Below are positions 36,240 through 49,845 of a stretch of DNA of 64,000 nucleotides, piece after piece. The stretch comes from Apophysomyces variabilis (lineage: Eukaryota; Mucoromycota; Mucoromycetes; Mucorales; Mucoraceae), in NCBI GenBank assembly GCA_002749535.1, contig MZZL01000409.1:395865-459864 (forward strand), given 5' to 3'. The translations under genes were made by a program, and so were the position numbers. Numbering within the stretch: the stretch's first letter is position 1; each line of letters begins with the position of its first letter. The notes beneath the pieces were generated by a model. It was given only the letters and a program-made list of their open reading frames with translations. It was not told the DNA's origin and ran no database searches.

Positions 36240-37850
36240 AAGGATACTCTTCCCAACATAGTCTATATGTACAGTAAATTTATCAGCTTCTTAACTATTG
36301 CTGTCCTTCGGTATATCCGCTTTGCCATGTAGATCGTCTTTTAGTACAAACAGCTTTCCATACTTCGACTTCACGCCAAGGTTAGTTTTACTAGCTTTTT
36401 TGACAGTTTCGTCAATCACGAGAGTAATTTTGGCATTCAAATACCATTTTTAGAAAGCTATTGAGCTTTTTGTTTTATGGAATTTTTCCAGTGTACTTCG
36501 ACACAACATCCATTATGCCATGGTAGGAAACTTGCTTTTCCTGGTATAAATTTTTTCAACGGTTCTCCAGCCAAAAACAGTACATTAAGGAACGATTTTA
36601 TCGTTGTGTCTGAGTCTATTAAAGGATGAGCTTAGTTCTTTAAAATTTTCTTTTCTGTGATTATATCACACCCAATAACAGTTCTTTCGAACATTTTCAT
36701 GGTACTTGCTGCATTTCGGGTATAGCTTGTATTTTAATAGGCTCAAACATTGTTATAATTTTGGCAACTAAACAGGCTCAGTAGGATCGTTATTTATGTA
36801 ACGGGACCACTAAATCGCCCATTTCCTGTAATTCTTCGTGTAGTTCTCTCACGTTATCGCATTGTATCCTTTATAGAATAACGTACACAGAATTTATTCT
36901 TATACTTTCATTGGTAAGAAGAAAAAAGCATAGCTCCAACAAATACACCTCGCCCATACAAAAAGTGGACATTCTTCAGATTCAGAGCAGTAGGGAAAGG
37001 CTGCCTAAGTGAACTTTCAATAGAAAACACCAAAAAGCAACCTTATACCGTACCATACATGTACCAGGTGCGGCTTTATTTTCCGGAAACAGTGTACTGT
37101 ACAGCCTTAAACACTCCATATCTCGCTTGTCGCCGTCTGTACACTTGTTGATAGACTGAAGAAGTTACTTATAGCTAAGGGAGATAAGAACCAGAAAATA
37201 AATAAGTCAGGGCTCTTGCCCCACTTCATTAAGATATTTATAACAACACTTGTAACATCTCCTCGTACATGCTGTTTTTGATATCGAACATATTGTGGTT
37301 GTTTGGCATTAGTATTCCCATTGTTTGCATAGCTTTATTTTAATAAGAATGACGTGTTGGTAGACATGAGTACATGTACAGACGTAGTAATTATCTGTGA
37401 TGCAATCCGATTGACAGATGTTGGTAGCACATTAGTCAATATCGTTATACGGTGAAGCAAAACGTAATAGACGACCTATACTATGCAAGCACTTGGATAG
37501 CGAGGAATGAGAAGGTGTTAAAAGATAAACTTCCATTCCTTCAATAGGTTCGCAAACTCATATTATATAGGGAAAGAGTCGGTTTGGAATCGCCAAAGGT
37601 ATGTTTCGTACGTATACCCAAAAATAACTCTGAAAGAGTACATTACAGTAGATGCCATGCTTCAGTGCATTTTGCTGCCTTCCAACTTTTCGAGGTCAAC
37701 ATACCACAGCACATTTACTATGTACCGTTATCACCCAGACGATTGAAAGATGAAGCAACTCTCAGGAAGCAAAGAAACATAACACGTCATTTGCCATGCG
37801 ATAAACTTTTACATACTGATATGTTAATGGTTTGTAAATTATAATTTATT
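36240..37850 (-). other. gene-poor stretch with decayed coding-like segment
   Basis: Minus-strand translation of about 36290-36640 gives protein-like text with stops (NVLFLAGEPLKKFIPGKASF, then KITLVIDETVKKASKTNLGV), suggesting an old pseudogene or transposon part. I cannot name a family. 36900-37850 has only short ORFs, including one at 37584-37844 with no resemblance. Confidence 0.3.
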
Positions 37851-37904
37851 AGCGCCCAGACTGCGTTCTTATCTGCCGCAATTTTCGTATAAATAGTGAT
37901 AAGC

Positions 37905-38766
37905 TTAAAGCCAAGAATCGTCTTCAACCTAACAAATGCGGATAATTAGGCTAAATTAAAGCCGTTTTACACCAAACTTACGATTGTCGTATCTCCGTAA
38001 GCATCCGTTGTAGTCACTTGGTTGATATTAGCGTATATATCTTCATGCAATCCAGATGCTCACCTGTAGTGTCCTCTCCGAAGAATCCATCATCCCTTTG
38101 CACAACAGTTGTGTCGCCATAACCATCTTAGGCAAAAAAAAAATTCCTTCGCATTAGCCAATCTTTCATCGGGAAAAGATTTTTCAGTTAGCTTATGCTG
38201 TACCAGATTCCACAATAGTTTCATCCTTGTTGAAGAGGCCATCATTCTGTACTACTACGGTTGTATTGCCATTATAGCTTCCATTATAGTCGGCATAATT
38301 GGAGTAATTGTTTGCTCCTAACCAAAATGACATTGATTGTTAAAGAATCATAGTATTTTCGTTTGATAACTTACGCTCGTATGCTAGCTCATCCTCGAGT
38401 TCCTCTTCCTGCCTTTCTTCTTCTTGACGTTCATCGTATTCGTGCATTGCATACCCAGCCAAGCCTGCCACTGCAGCTCCAACACCTAAACCTAAGGCTA
38501 TTTTGGCACCTCTAGACATGCCTTGTTGCTGTGGAGGTGGAGGCATCTGACTGCGAGGATCTTCCCATGTTGTAGCTCCCGTATCGCGGTTTAGAAAATA
38601 ACTTGTGGTTTTTACAAGAAGATAAGTTTCCGATTCGGCAAAACAGAAGTTGACGAACTTACGGGCGACCCTCAGGGGTTTCGAACATTTGCCAATCTAT
38701 CATATAATAAGTAAACAGGTGCCGGTAAAATGCAGTTGACTTACTTGGAGGTAATGGTAAAGCCAT
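37905..38766 (-). CDS. WW-domain, glycine-zipper protein with C-terminal repeats
   Basis: Seven exons: complement(join(37905..37928,37982..38016,38064..38126,38204..38317,38375..38601,38663..38696,38745..38766)), 172 aa. The N-terminus is a complete WW domain (MALPLPPNWQMFETPEGRPY then FLNRDTGATTWEDPR), a proline-motif binder. A PPPPQQQ linker leads to a small-residue hydrophobic helix (KIALGLGVGAAVAGLAGYA, glycine-zipper-like), then an acidic EEERQEEELEDE helix. Three related repeats end the protein: NGNTTVVVQNDGLFNKDE, YGDTTVVQRDDGFFGED and YGDTTIVEDDSWL. Exon borders fall between repeats. All introns are GT-AG and phase-consistent. I recognise the WW domain but no full-length family. The helix may associate with membranes or other proteins. 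Confidence 0.78.
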
Positions 38767-38779
38767 AATGCGTGTATAT

Positions 38780-41250
38780 GTGTTTCAGGTTAAAGATAAA
38801 TACGCAAATGAGACAGGAACCTTTTGCTTTTTATACAATAGGATTTTATTCACCAAAAAAGGAAAATTAATTGCTAAGACTAGTCTGTCACACGTTAGGC
38901 TGATTACATTTCAACCTAACGAGTAATAAATGGCGCAGAACGTGGTACGCCAAGCAAGCAGCAGAAAGCCCTTCACATGTGCAATGTTGCACAGCACGGC
39001 AGAGACAGAAATGCCTCGTCAGAGTGAACAGAAATTTAGAAAAGAAAACGGTCAAATAACCTGAGACCTTTCCTTGCTTTTGGCTGATAGAAAGAATTTT
39101 ACGAGCTTTCTTCCTTTAGGTATCGCTCGCAGAAAATAGTGTTCACAAAACTTCTTATCCGTTGTCTATGGCTGAGCTAAGACGGCACAGTAAAAGGTAA
39201 CCTTATGTCGTCATAGCTTCCTCTTGAAACTGCTATCTTTCCTTTTCTTTTCTTGCTGTTGGTTATTTTTCCGGAATTTCCTACCTTAGTCAGTGTTGCT
39301 ATCAAAAGAACTACATCTTACTGTTGTATCCATTACTCCAAGAAAAACGCGCTTAAAGTATCGGTAAAGTGTATAGTACTGATCCTGTTCGAATGAATAG
39401 GTCCTGAAGATACCGGTGCGCCATTTCGAGCTTTTATCATCATCATTACCGAAAACGAACGTACATCACAGGACTTTCGAAATTGAGTACCTCTAGTCTG
39501 TTGTAAGGTTGTAATTGCGACAATTAGTATTCGCAGCAAGATGCTATCTCCCTACCTATGGAACGTAGTAAGATGCGAAATCCCAGGACGCCCAACATTT
39601 CATAGGAAGAGTTTGTTTGATACGTTATTTTTGAAGGATAATCTACGTTAAAAGTAAAATGACCTTTTGACTTTTTCCTATTACATATTGCACACAAACC
39701 AACCTGTCCGAACCGAAACGGAAACACATGCATAGATTCCTGTAACTTGTCTTCTATTGGCGTTTTAGCACCCTACAATACTACAAGGATACTGCTTTCA
39801 TCAGACAGACTTGATCTGCGACGATGCAAGATGTGGAAGGTTAGGGGCATATTTGCTAAAGATTTTTTGATTTATAATAAACATTATTACAGAAGCTTTA
39901 ACTCATATGACTTGTCAAAGAAATCACATCCTACAGCGAAACAGGCCGACATTATACTTGACTCCATAGGATTCGCTAAAAGTTCGTAGAATTACCCAGG
40001 GACAAAAAAAATTGCTTATTTTTCTTTGACGATCTAAGAAACGTAAAGCTACAAACATGTACAGAATAGCAAAAAGTCAAATAGACTTTTAAGTGCAATC
40101 ATCAATTTCAACAGCATGCTTTGGCTTTGAGAACACTGGTTCTGCACAGCAAGAAAGATAAAGTTCCGATTATTGTTGTTTGCCAAAGAAAAGGCATAAA
40201 CGGATAATTTGGCTAAAATTGTCTTCTTAACTCTGCCCTGGTCCCTTCAAGGTATCTCGCGTAAATAATGGTCCCTTGCACTACTACAGATTTAGATCAG
40301 CATGAACAGATACTTAGTTCTCATGCGATGCACGCGATAGAGTGTAACACAACCCATATTCATGAAACAAGTTATAATCGTATGACAAGCCCTTGGTACA
40401 CTCACTTTTATTTTGTAATAGGTCTAAGGGATCGTGTAACGCGTCAATAGGTTCATCAAATACGAGCTCATGTAGCTTAACCCATTTCTACCAGCCGTTG
40501 ACCGAGAATCTGGTTCTGTTTATAGTTGGGCTTTGGAAGAAATGGGCTTTGCTATGTTTGTCCTCATAAAGCAACTACTCTGTGGCACAGCAAGTTGAGT
40601 TGAGCAAAATTCGATATCACTCATCTTATTGTCTTCAGATATTGGACATACTTTATACCAATGAAAATTCAAAAATATCATGGACTCAAGTTATGGAATA
40701 AGTAAAATAAAAGAAAGTAAGCAGCAAGTTTGCTGCCTGTTATAATGAATTATTGGAATGAACTCTTGTTGGCCTCTCAGTTACAATGTCCACTTGGCAA
40801 CTTGAAAGACAACTTCATCCCTTCGCATTGGAGAAGTTACAGTGGGAAGCACTGACGCCACTTCCAAGTGAAGAGATACGTACAGTAGGTGGATCAAACG
40901 TACACTCTAAGAACAGCCTTTTCTTTGTCGAAAGAAATCGATGAGCTAGGCTCATTGGTTTTCATTATGCATAGAATACCTGTTCGCCAATACTTTGTTA
41001 TGCCTAGAAAAACATGGACATTGGTCACAAAGCCACGCTTCTAATATATTCAATGTAAGCACTACCGCAGCTACTTTCACTTGATTGCTACGAAACTCTG
41101 GGCATAAAACACTATGGTGTAGTGCTACATATCCATATGCTAACGTCGGCAATCGGATGGGTTGATGCATGATCTGGAGGTAAACAATTGCCGAAGATGA
41201 CAGTTTCCTGACGATGACTTTATAACATAAAATATAGTGATGAATGAAAA
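38780..41250. other. long intergenic region, no gene seen
   Basis: About 2.5 kb with only short unsupported ORFs on both strands (for example 39747-39989 and 40268-40450). There is no repeat, RNA gene or transposon domain I can support. Confidence 0.4.
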
Positions 41251-41259
41251 TAATACATT

Positions 41260-44200
41260 TTAGAGGGAATCCTGGCGCTTGGGATTCTGCTGAATTATAG
41301 TTACTAAACTCATCAATTTTTGTAGTCGCCGCAAGTTCAGCTATAGAAAAAGGTGAGCATAAATTGTATAGATGCCAATCACTTACGTATGCTGGCAAGT
41401 AGGTGTTTGCTTTGACCACATGCGCTGCCGGTGTCTCAAACTCGGATTCGTCAATCGGAACCACTGCAAGCAGTAAGGTGCCGTTACTTTCACTGTTACT
41501 CACACGTGATGCAAATGCGCGCAGGATTTCGTTGCTGATAGGATCCTGTAGCAATCAATGTTTCAGCAAAGTGCAAAAATGTTTCAGGTGCCCTAATCGA
41601 AGCCCACCTCATAGTCAGCAACCATATAGTTCTGAATCAGCTTTTGGATCTGCATGGGTGTAAGATTCTCGCATACGCCATCAATTGTAGCGACATCTTC
41701 CAGAGTGGTCTTCTTCAACTGCAGCACTTTGATGGCTTCCGACAGGTAGACGAGCTGCTGGGTAATTATATGATACATATCATGACCCTTGCCCCACTCT
41801 TCCAGCCGCGTGATATTATATTGGATCTGCATAGCTGTTCATTTACACGTTTAATTCAGTCCAGCGCACTTCTTCAATCCCTAGATAATTTACCTCGTTT
41901 CCACGAATTGAAATCTCGACGCATGACAAGGTTATTGAAAGTATCAACACCGATGAACTTCATTAATTCGGTGAATGTTTGTTCTAGAATGAATGGTTCG
42001 ACGTAGTAGAACTTCATGGTACGATGCACCCGATTCAAAAGATTCAACAGATCGTCCATAGAAAATTCTGGTTGGCTGTTACGAGCGAGTAATCTACCAA
42101 GCAGACGGTTCGATCGGTCTGCATCAATTCCAGGCAAAGACTGACTTTCAATAACAGCTGGAACAGCCATTCTTTCCAGCTTCTTCTTCAGTTCTGTCAC
42201 GCAATGGTGATAGATGTTGTCTTCTAGACATTGAAGCTCGTAGGTGATCGTCGAAACTAGCTTCTCGAAATCATGCCATCCTACTGCTCTGCGACCATGC
42301 ATGGAGTTGTAGTGCATCTCACGTCCCAATTCCTGCTCCGTCGAACATAACAAAGAGTGCAGCTCTTGGGAATTGGACAACCACCAAGCACAAGGTATGA
42401 TAGCATCCTCACCTGTGAAACTCTACCTTGCATTAGCAAACCAGTCAAGACAATGGTACAGACGTACAAAGCAATGCTTTTGAATAGCATCCATAACCGT
42501 AATCATCAGTTGCTCGGATTCCTGAAGGTATCCGAATCGCCACATCTGTGTTGCACACAGACCGATAACGTGCGCAGGGAATACGACTTCCTTTTTAGAA
42601 GGAGGATCTTGGGGTTTAGGAGGAACCATCTTTAAGCTTTTGATAAGCCCTTCCAAGATTTCGGCTCTTAATAATTCCTCATCTTGAAGGATAGCGTGGA
42701 TCTAGAGCAATGTTTATATCCTCTATCCACATTATCGTAATAGCCTTACCGCTTCTTCTGGATTTGATCCCACTTCACCATCTAGTTTACGTAATGTATT
42801 GATGTGGTCGATGGACATAGGTCTCATCTGTTCTGGTTCGGCATATACAATATCCTTTTTGGCAAGTCCCTTGTGTTGAGCTGCCTCAGCAATGCTGTTA
42901 CGTCGGAAAGATGACACCGCACTACCAGTAGGTGATCGACCACGTGGGCTTGACAACTCTGGAGAAATTCCACGTCGACGATCACCGTGCGAAGGAGATA
43001 AGGTACGCGACGAATAAGTATTAGTGGATTGTTGTCGGCGTGGATTCTTGAGACTGAGCGACAGCTGAGCCTTCAACGCGGCAATCTGTGTCTTTAGTTC
43101 GGCGACCTCGGCTTCATCTGTTGCGGTGTTTCTGCCAGACGCCACAGTCTGAGGCTGTTGTTGCATTGTAGCCATTTCTTCCTTCTGTTTACTTAAATCT
43201 TCGATCAATCGAGCGATTTCTTTATCCTGTGTCTCGATCTTCTCGAGTGACGATCGATAATCGATTTGAAGACTTTCATGTTTCTTTTGTAAATCTTCAA
43301 GTTCGCTTCGGATCTTAGCAGATTCTGCTAAAACTGTGTCAAGTTCTGTTGCTTTGGATTCTAGTTTTTCGTATTTCTGACTCCACGATTGAACTTGCGC
43401 CTCCAACTTCGCTGTCTTGGCCTGCAGCTGCTTCTTTTCTTCTTTTTGTTGCGTCAAACTTTGAGTAAGTTCAACAACCTTGTTCTCCAGTTTGTATGAA
43501 ACCTCCTTCAAGTGACTAGCGGATCTTGCTTCGGCGCGAAGATCTGTGAGATGCTTGCGTGCCTGACGTCGTCGTACGCAGGCTTGAACGCGAATAATAT
43601 GCTCTCTTTGCGCAAGGAACTTCTTGCGTGCCGCCCACCCACGGAAAAGCTTCTGGATTTGTGTTGCTGCATTATGTTCACGGAAATTAGAGAATTGCTT
43701 CCTGGCAAGGCGTCCTCTAACGGCTGAAAATATATGTCAGTATAAAAACTTCCTTTTACGGTTAGATATACCAGCTTGTAGTCTGATAACAAACACTCTC
43801 TGTCGCAGCATGCGTTGCTTTGCAAGGTATGTTCGGCAGAATGACTGAATCATGATTACTGATTTCTCTTGTCGTCGCTCTTTTAGCATACGAATGCCCA
43901 TCTTTTTTCTGGCGACCTGCTGCAAACGAAGCGCAATATCTTTCATTCGTAAATAACGTACACGTACAACCAGTCGACGCATGTTCTTTTGCAAAAGAAT
44001 AGCGCATTCATTCCAACGATCGGATCGCAGTTTTTCCAGATAAGCGAGCTTAAATTTTCTCTTTTAGCTTCGCATATAAACGTAACGGGACTTACCTGTC
44101 CAGCTCGGAAAAAAATTTTGGTTAAACCAATCTGATACTTATCAGTATCTTGGATATAGGTATCCAAAATAACTTTACACAGCGTTTGAATATCCGGATT

Positions 44201-46990
44201 GGTCTTTGGATCCCAATGTTTGGAGTTGACTAATGCATAATATCGGTCTGCAAACTCTTCAAATACCCATCGTGATGGATAACCAGCACAACTGATACGA
44301 ATTGTTTCTAGCACACCACATGCACGCAGTTGTGCAAGAACCATATTAGGTTCAAACACCCACGCAACCTTGGCCTCATTTGGCTTGATACAGCGAATGT
44401 AATGTACGTTCGTTTTACCAATGGTATCCATTAGACTGATCAGTGACATCTGCATACATACGCATTAATTAGACAATCGTGCCTATTCCTGCAAGTTACC
44501 TTAAAAATTGATCCAAGCGTGGGCTTTTTAGCCACATTTGACCTCTTTGGTGCCTCCTAATTAATCCGTAAGCAACATGGAAAACAGACGATGGGGATTC
44601 TCACATACGGCAACTGTGTGTGAACTTGCAGCTGCTGTTGCTGTTTGCAACATGTCCACTAAAAATTCAGATTCGGCACTTTGAAGTAGTGCAAGGTGCT
44701 CGTCAGGAACAGTGTCCTTGTTCTTTTCAATAAACCCTTCAGCTTCGTACTGAACGTCGTGAGCATAATGTACAACAGTGAATGCACTGTTGGAGAAACG
44801 AGGCTTTCTAAACTGGTCTTTGAAGGCAGGTGTACTGAAGTTGGCATATAATTTGTCGCAAAAACCTTGATCTGAACCAGAAGGCAGACGCGATTCCTAC
44901 ATTAGGTATGAGTTAACCTTAAAGCGCTTTATGTTTATCCAAGTACCTCATCCAACAGCGAAAGGATACCAAGTTTGGCTTCGATCATTTCAATACACTT
45001 CTGGTTGTCGCTAAACTCAATGAACTGCCAGGAAATTTTCTCGCGCACATATTCCTACATTCACAGCAACCCGATGAATCTCTCGGTCTTTTTAATATCG
45101 GCGTCATTACCTCTTGTTCCAGTTTGAAAACATGTTGGTTGAACTACGAATGGAAAGTTAAAGCTATGGGCCGCCTATTTTCAGTCTACCTGTTGTTGAA
45201 GCTTCTCATTGGCGTAATTAATACAGAACTGTTCAAATGAGTTCTTTTTAAAGTGTTCGAACCCGTAGATATCAAGTACGCCAATAAAGGTCTCAACTCT
45301 TCCTTCCTCTTGGCAAGACAAACTTTCATTTACGATGTTGACCAGCCAATCGAACAAGCTAGCATAGATATACTTGGCAACTGAGTCTCTGACAACAGTA
45401 GCTTGTGTAGGATTTAAGTTTTTAACGATCTTGTCTGAGCGGGTCACGATTTGACGTTTGAGGATCCACTTTCTGAATTCACTGGTACTGATGCCAAGTA
45501 ACTTGGTGGCTATGGCCAAAGAGGCGTCATCTTCTGCCAAGGTAGCATCGGTTCGTCCCCCGATCTCGATGTTACCGATATGTAGCAAGGCAGCCAAAAG
45601 ACGGAATATTTGCCATTGTGTTTGAAGAGAGATTCCAACCATGGATAACGACTTCTTTGTCAGTTCAAACTCTGCTACATCGTCTACACCAGGAATCGTG
45701 CCGGTACCACTCTGATTTAAGTAATGGAATTTCGTATAGTCTTTGAGATTGAACTCTTTCCGCTCGGATACTGATGCACCTGAACAAAGCTAACCGACGC
45801 TATTTTTAGCGGAAGTTTAAAACTTGCGTCCTCACCTGGTAGAAGATATGATAATTTCTTTCAGTTTCTGGTTGGAAAATTAAGCGAGAACGTTCCAGAA
45901 GATAGGTTCGGATTTTGGCACCGACAATATTGGCTGCCTTGTCGAATTGGATCTATTTTTCCAACGGTGGGTACAGAGTCCCAACGAGCCATTTTATCAG
46001 CTTACCTCGATATATTTACCAAATCTAGAACTGTTGTCGTTCCTTGTTGTCTTGGCATTACCGAACGCTTCCATGATAGGGTTGGTAGCTTAAGGGTGGC
46101 ACAGAAAGGCGGACTTAGTTTCTATAGAAATCACAGTAAGTCTTACCCAAGATCTGTTCTTCGACTTCGGTCATTCCGCCCGCACTGTTCTTAGCCACTT
46201 TGCCAACAGCCTCCTTGTCGTCCGCAGTCGCAAAATATCGCATGATGAACTTTGCACTGACGGTTTTACCGGCACCACTTTTACAGATCATCAGCACGAT
46301 TGTTCTTTGTTTTTTTTTTCCTTTCGCAATATATATTCACCTTTCACCAGACACAACGATTGTCTGATTTGTACGTTCTCGAATCATGCATCGATATGCA
46401 TCTTCTGCAATAGCAAATAAATGAGGTTCAAGTTCTCCTCGGCGTCGCCCAGAGTACTGTTGGATAATGTCGGGTTCGTAAAGTGGGACGCGATCAAAAG
46501 GATTAGCCGCGATCAAGACGATACCAGAGTACGTATAAATGTTTCGTTGGAAATAACGTGTTTTGATGGTATTAAGGACTAAAAGAAGAGTTTAGGATAT
46601 CGGAAGCAGATGCTTCCATCATGTACCTGAAGGTTCATTGAGATAACTCAGATTGGTCAAGTCGTCCGTATTCTCCATCTTTGGCGGGTTTCGCAACGGA
46701 GGCAGGTTTGCACCATTTGTTTTCTCCAATTGTGCTAGAGTTGCCTCAAACACATGTTCCTGATAGGAAAGCCAAGTTGAACAAGCAGTTTTTCTCCATC
46801 GAAACCCACTTACTCTGCCTGGCTCTTCGTCGTTTTCGAAAATAATTTTCACACCGCTCTCGGTAATATCTTTAGACACAACGGATGCAGAAACCCAAGC
46901 ATCTTGTTCATCCACGAACCAAGCTTTGGTTCCCTTGCTGTATACGTCCACTGCCTGCATCACATGTGGAGGCAATGTGTCGACTGCCAT
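41260..46990 (-). CDS. MYO2: class V myosin heavy chain
   Basis: Nineteen exons: complement(join(41260..41340,41387..41545,41608..41834,41894..42407,42468..42701,42750..43723,43772..44048,44096..44449,44500..44556,44609..44896,44947..45054,45111..45143,45190..45789,45836..45952,46006..46088,46147..46277,46341..46578,46627..46759,46814..46990)), 1594 aa. This actin motor carries vesicles and organelles to growth sites. The motor (to about 773) has an SH3-like start ([14 protein letters not shown]), GESGAGKT (about 181-188), [12 protein letters not shown] (switch I), DIYGFEHF (switch II) and [10 protein letters not shown] repeats ([29 protein letters not shown]) precede a coiled coil (about 940-1080) and a dilute cargo domain (about 1230-1570). 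One junction (42408-42467) is uncertain: GTACGT to GTGAG is frame-consistent, but a better-looking acceptor is out of phase. Confidence 0.95.
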
Positions 46991-49845
46991 TCTTCACTAT
47001 TTCTTGTGGTTTTCGTTTACCCGCCCTGTTCCGAAGTTTCTGCTGTTGTTGTCCGGGAATTCCTTTCGTTTTTACTTTCGTAGCAGGGTTGTCTTTCAAA
47101 CCAGCTATCAAACTCTGAAAAACTAGTCAGCCTTTTACGCGTGTTTAAAAGGATTGCAAGTGTACGTTAGTTTATCAAGCAAGGAGGAAAGAAAGCAGAG
47201 TCAAAACGGCTTGGAATCCTTTCTATTTTTTAACGCCCCGACATGGGTACACAAGCAGCCGGAAAGACGAAAGTGTTCCTTGTCAGTTGTCTAAAACATG
47301 TAAAAAGACCCTACCCAAAATATTCGCAGCGAAGATGATCCTATTCCAAGACTATCTGACTTATGTGCCACTTTCTTTTATCTCTTTATAGTGATTTCCT
47401 TACAGATATCATCCGTTTCGTTGCTTTATGGCAGAACAAGGAAAAGTTAACGGTATGTAGGCTTTTCTTTTGAATAGTGATGCCGACTGAATGCAGAGCT
47501 CGATCAAGGATAGGAATCCCCTGAAACCTTGTTCATCCAGGGGAAGATAGCGTACTGTGACAGCTAGGTGAGAACAGGCTTCTCGAGTGTTAGATTTAAT
47601 ATGTCCCGAATAACCAGCCACTTCTCAAGCCCTTTGTTCTAAACTAAGCATCATGATCCGGAAGAAACCATCCAATAATGGCGGTGTTTAAATGTGAAGC
47701 GGGAGAGGCCATAGTGAAGCATACAATAAGAACCGAGTCCATGACACTGAACAGTAAAAATATAGACTAGTTTAATCTGAGACTTGAGCAAAAGTTTGCT
47801 GGTCATATGGTTCCCGCAGCATCTAAGCTGACCAGAGCAGTAATGAACAATTCAGTTACGCAGGAAAGGGAAAGCGCTTTCATAGCAGACCAACTGACTA
47901 CATTACACAACCACTGTATGACAGACGAAATGATGGATCAACATGTTCTTGTTATAGATCTTCTGAACCACTTAAAAATTTTCAAGGAAAGGCGTGTGTT
48001 TGTCAACTGAGCAACCAATGTTCGTTAGGTTGGGTTCATGACTAGAAATACAACACTGAGGTGTCCATACATATATGTCACAAGTGGAAATATAGGCAGC
48101 TGTTGGAGACGTTAATGTCCTGATCACAACTCTTTGATTATCGGCTTTGATCAGATGCTTCAAACGAGAAATTCTGTAGGATATAAGGAGCATCTGCATT
48201 CCATTCCTCGCTTTTTCCTCAGTTTGATCCCGATGAGCTATATTCGCCCCATCGGATTGTAAAGTTGCTACATAATCTTTGATTTTGTGGCATGCTAGAT
48301 CTGGGTTCACTAGTCGTCTGCATTCAAACAAATAGTTGGAAACAACTGCCGAGCAAAGCCGAAAAGGCTCTTATCACTCAAATTCTGTGACTCCGACCAG
48401 CGACAGTGCATCAGGAATTACAGGAACAGTTCATTAAGAACTAAATGCTCTAATTCAACCCAGTGTTATCAATGTAACGCAGACCTGTTTATTGTGAAAA
48501 TTATTGTATTGTTATCTATCTAGACCACGGAAAAAAGGAATGCCTACATGATTCTAGAGATGGATGAGTTCCAAGCCAGAAAAGGAAACAATAAAGATTG
48601 AAATATGTTTGCTTCGTAACTAAGAAGACAACCATTGTACCTGATTGCCTTCAACTCAATCGAAGCGGAATTATCTCAGTCGTGAACTCTCTAGAACAGA
48701 GGATCCACAGTCGAGACAACATAGTTCAATATTCCACTGGTGTAACGGAGAATCATCATTGCAAACTGAATCACAAAAGATTCGATGATCCACCTGACAA
48801 AACCTGTGGGTCTGCAAAAAAAAAAAAAAAGGAAAAACAAATATTTACCTTGAGATGGTCTGAAAACGCGGAAGAAATGTGAACGCGCTCCTGCTCGAGG
48901 AAAAAGTATACTTTTATTCCTTTGTGCTTTGGCAGTCACTTGCTCAGCGCGAGAAATTTTTTTAGTTCATCAACTCCGCCGCCCTTCCGTTCCAGCCACC
49001 CTAGGGGAGAAAATGTTGCCTTAATGCATCAGAAAGATACAAACAAGCTCACATAGCCAACACTAACTTAAAGTTTACTACATGCTATATAAAAAAGATA
49101 AGAAAAAAAGAGATAAAGAAAGAGGGATATTGCTAGCTTGTTAATTGTCATGTGTGGCTCACTACTAGGCCTTATTTCCATATCATTGACCGAATCCTGT
49201 AGAACCATTCCGAGAACAAGCGAGTATCCTACCCATTGCATTACATATTGCAGCAAAAACATTGCCTATAAGACTTTATTTTAACGGTGACTTATGGAAG
49301 CACCCAGTTATCCATCTATAATTGCATACTATTAAGTAAGAGAGACGTTATTTGCAATATCTTAAATCGATAATAAGACATCAAACCATTATGCAGTCGT
49401 CAGTTATAATCTGTCTTAACCTTGCTTTGCTGTGATTTTGTTATGATCGATCCTTAGGACAGCAGACCATTTACTTGGAAATATGACAGCGGGGTTTTAT
49501 CGACTCTTCATCATTAGCACTGCACCACATTCATGAAAAGACGCACCAATAGTAGCACCAATATTTATGCAGACACGATAAATTCGGGAGTGTATCGTAA
49601 TGTTCATGTCAGAGAGAATGAATGGGAAGTGCTGAAAGATAGGTGTGTCTGAACAATGTTGTCATCATCGAACTGAGCACCAAACGCATTCCATAGCAAC
49701 CAAATCGACACTTACTTACCGCCGAATCCCGACAATGTAAAAGTGTCAGTAGGCATAAAGTGTCCAAAGACAATCGAAATCCCTACCCGTAGAAGCTTTG
49801 CTTTAGGTATAAGGCTAGACAAAAGAACAGAGGCAATTAGCCCTA
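46991..49845. other. long intergenic region, no gene seen
   Basis: About 2.85 kb upstream of myosin V and of the TFIIIC gene. Two opposite, partly overlapping ORFs (47807-48010 plus, 47972-48331 minus) show no family resemblance and no splice context. An A14 tract lies at about 48817-48830. Nothing else is supported. Confidence 0.4.

Noticed and set aside
43508..43825. 105-aa minus-strand ORF inside myosin
   Set aside because: Alternative frame of the IQ-repeat exon; the real frame gives clear IQ motifs.
47972..48331. 119-aa minus-strand ORF
   Set aside because: No homology pattern, no splice context, and overlaps another short ORF on the opposite strand.
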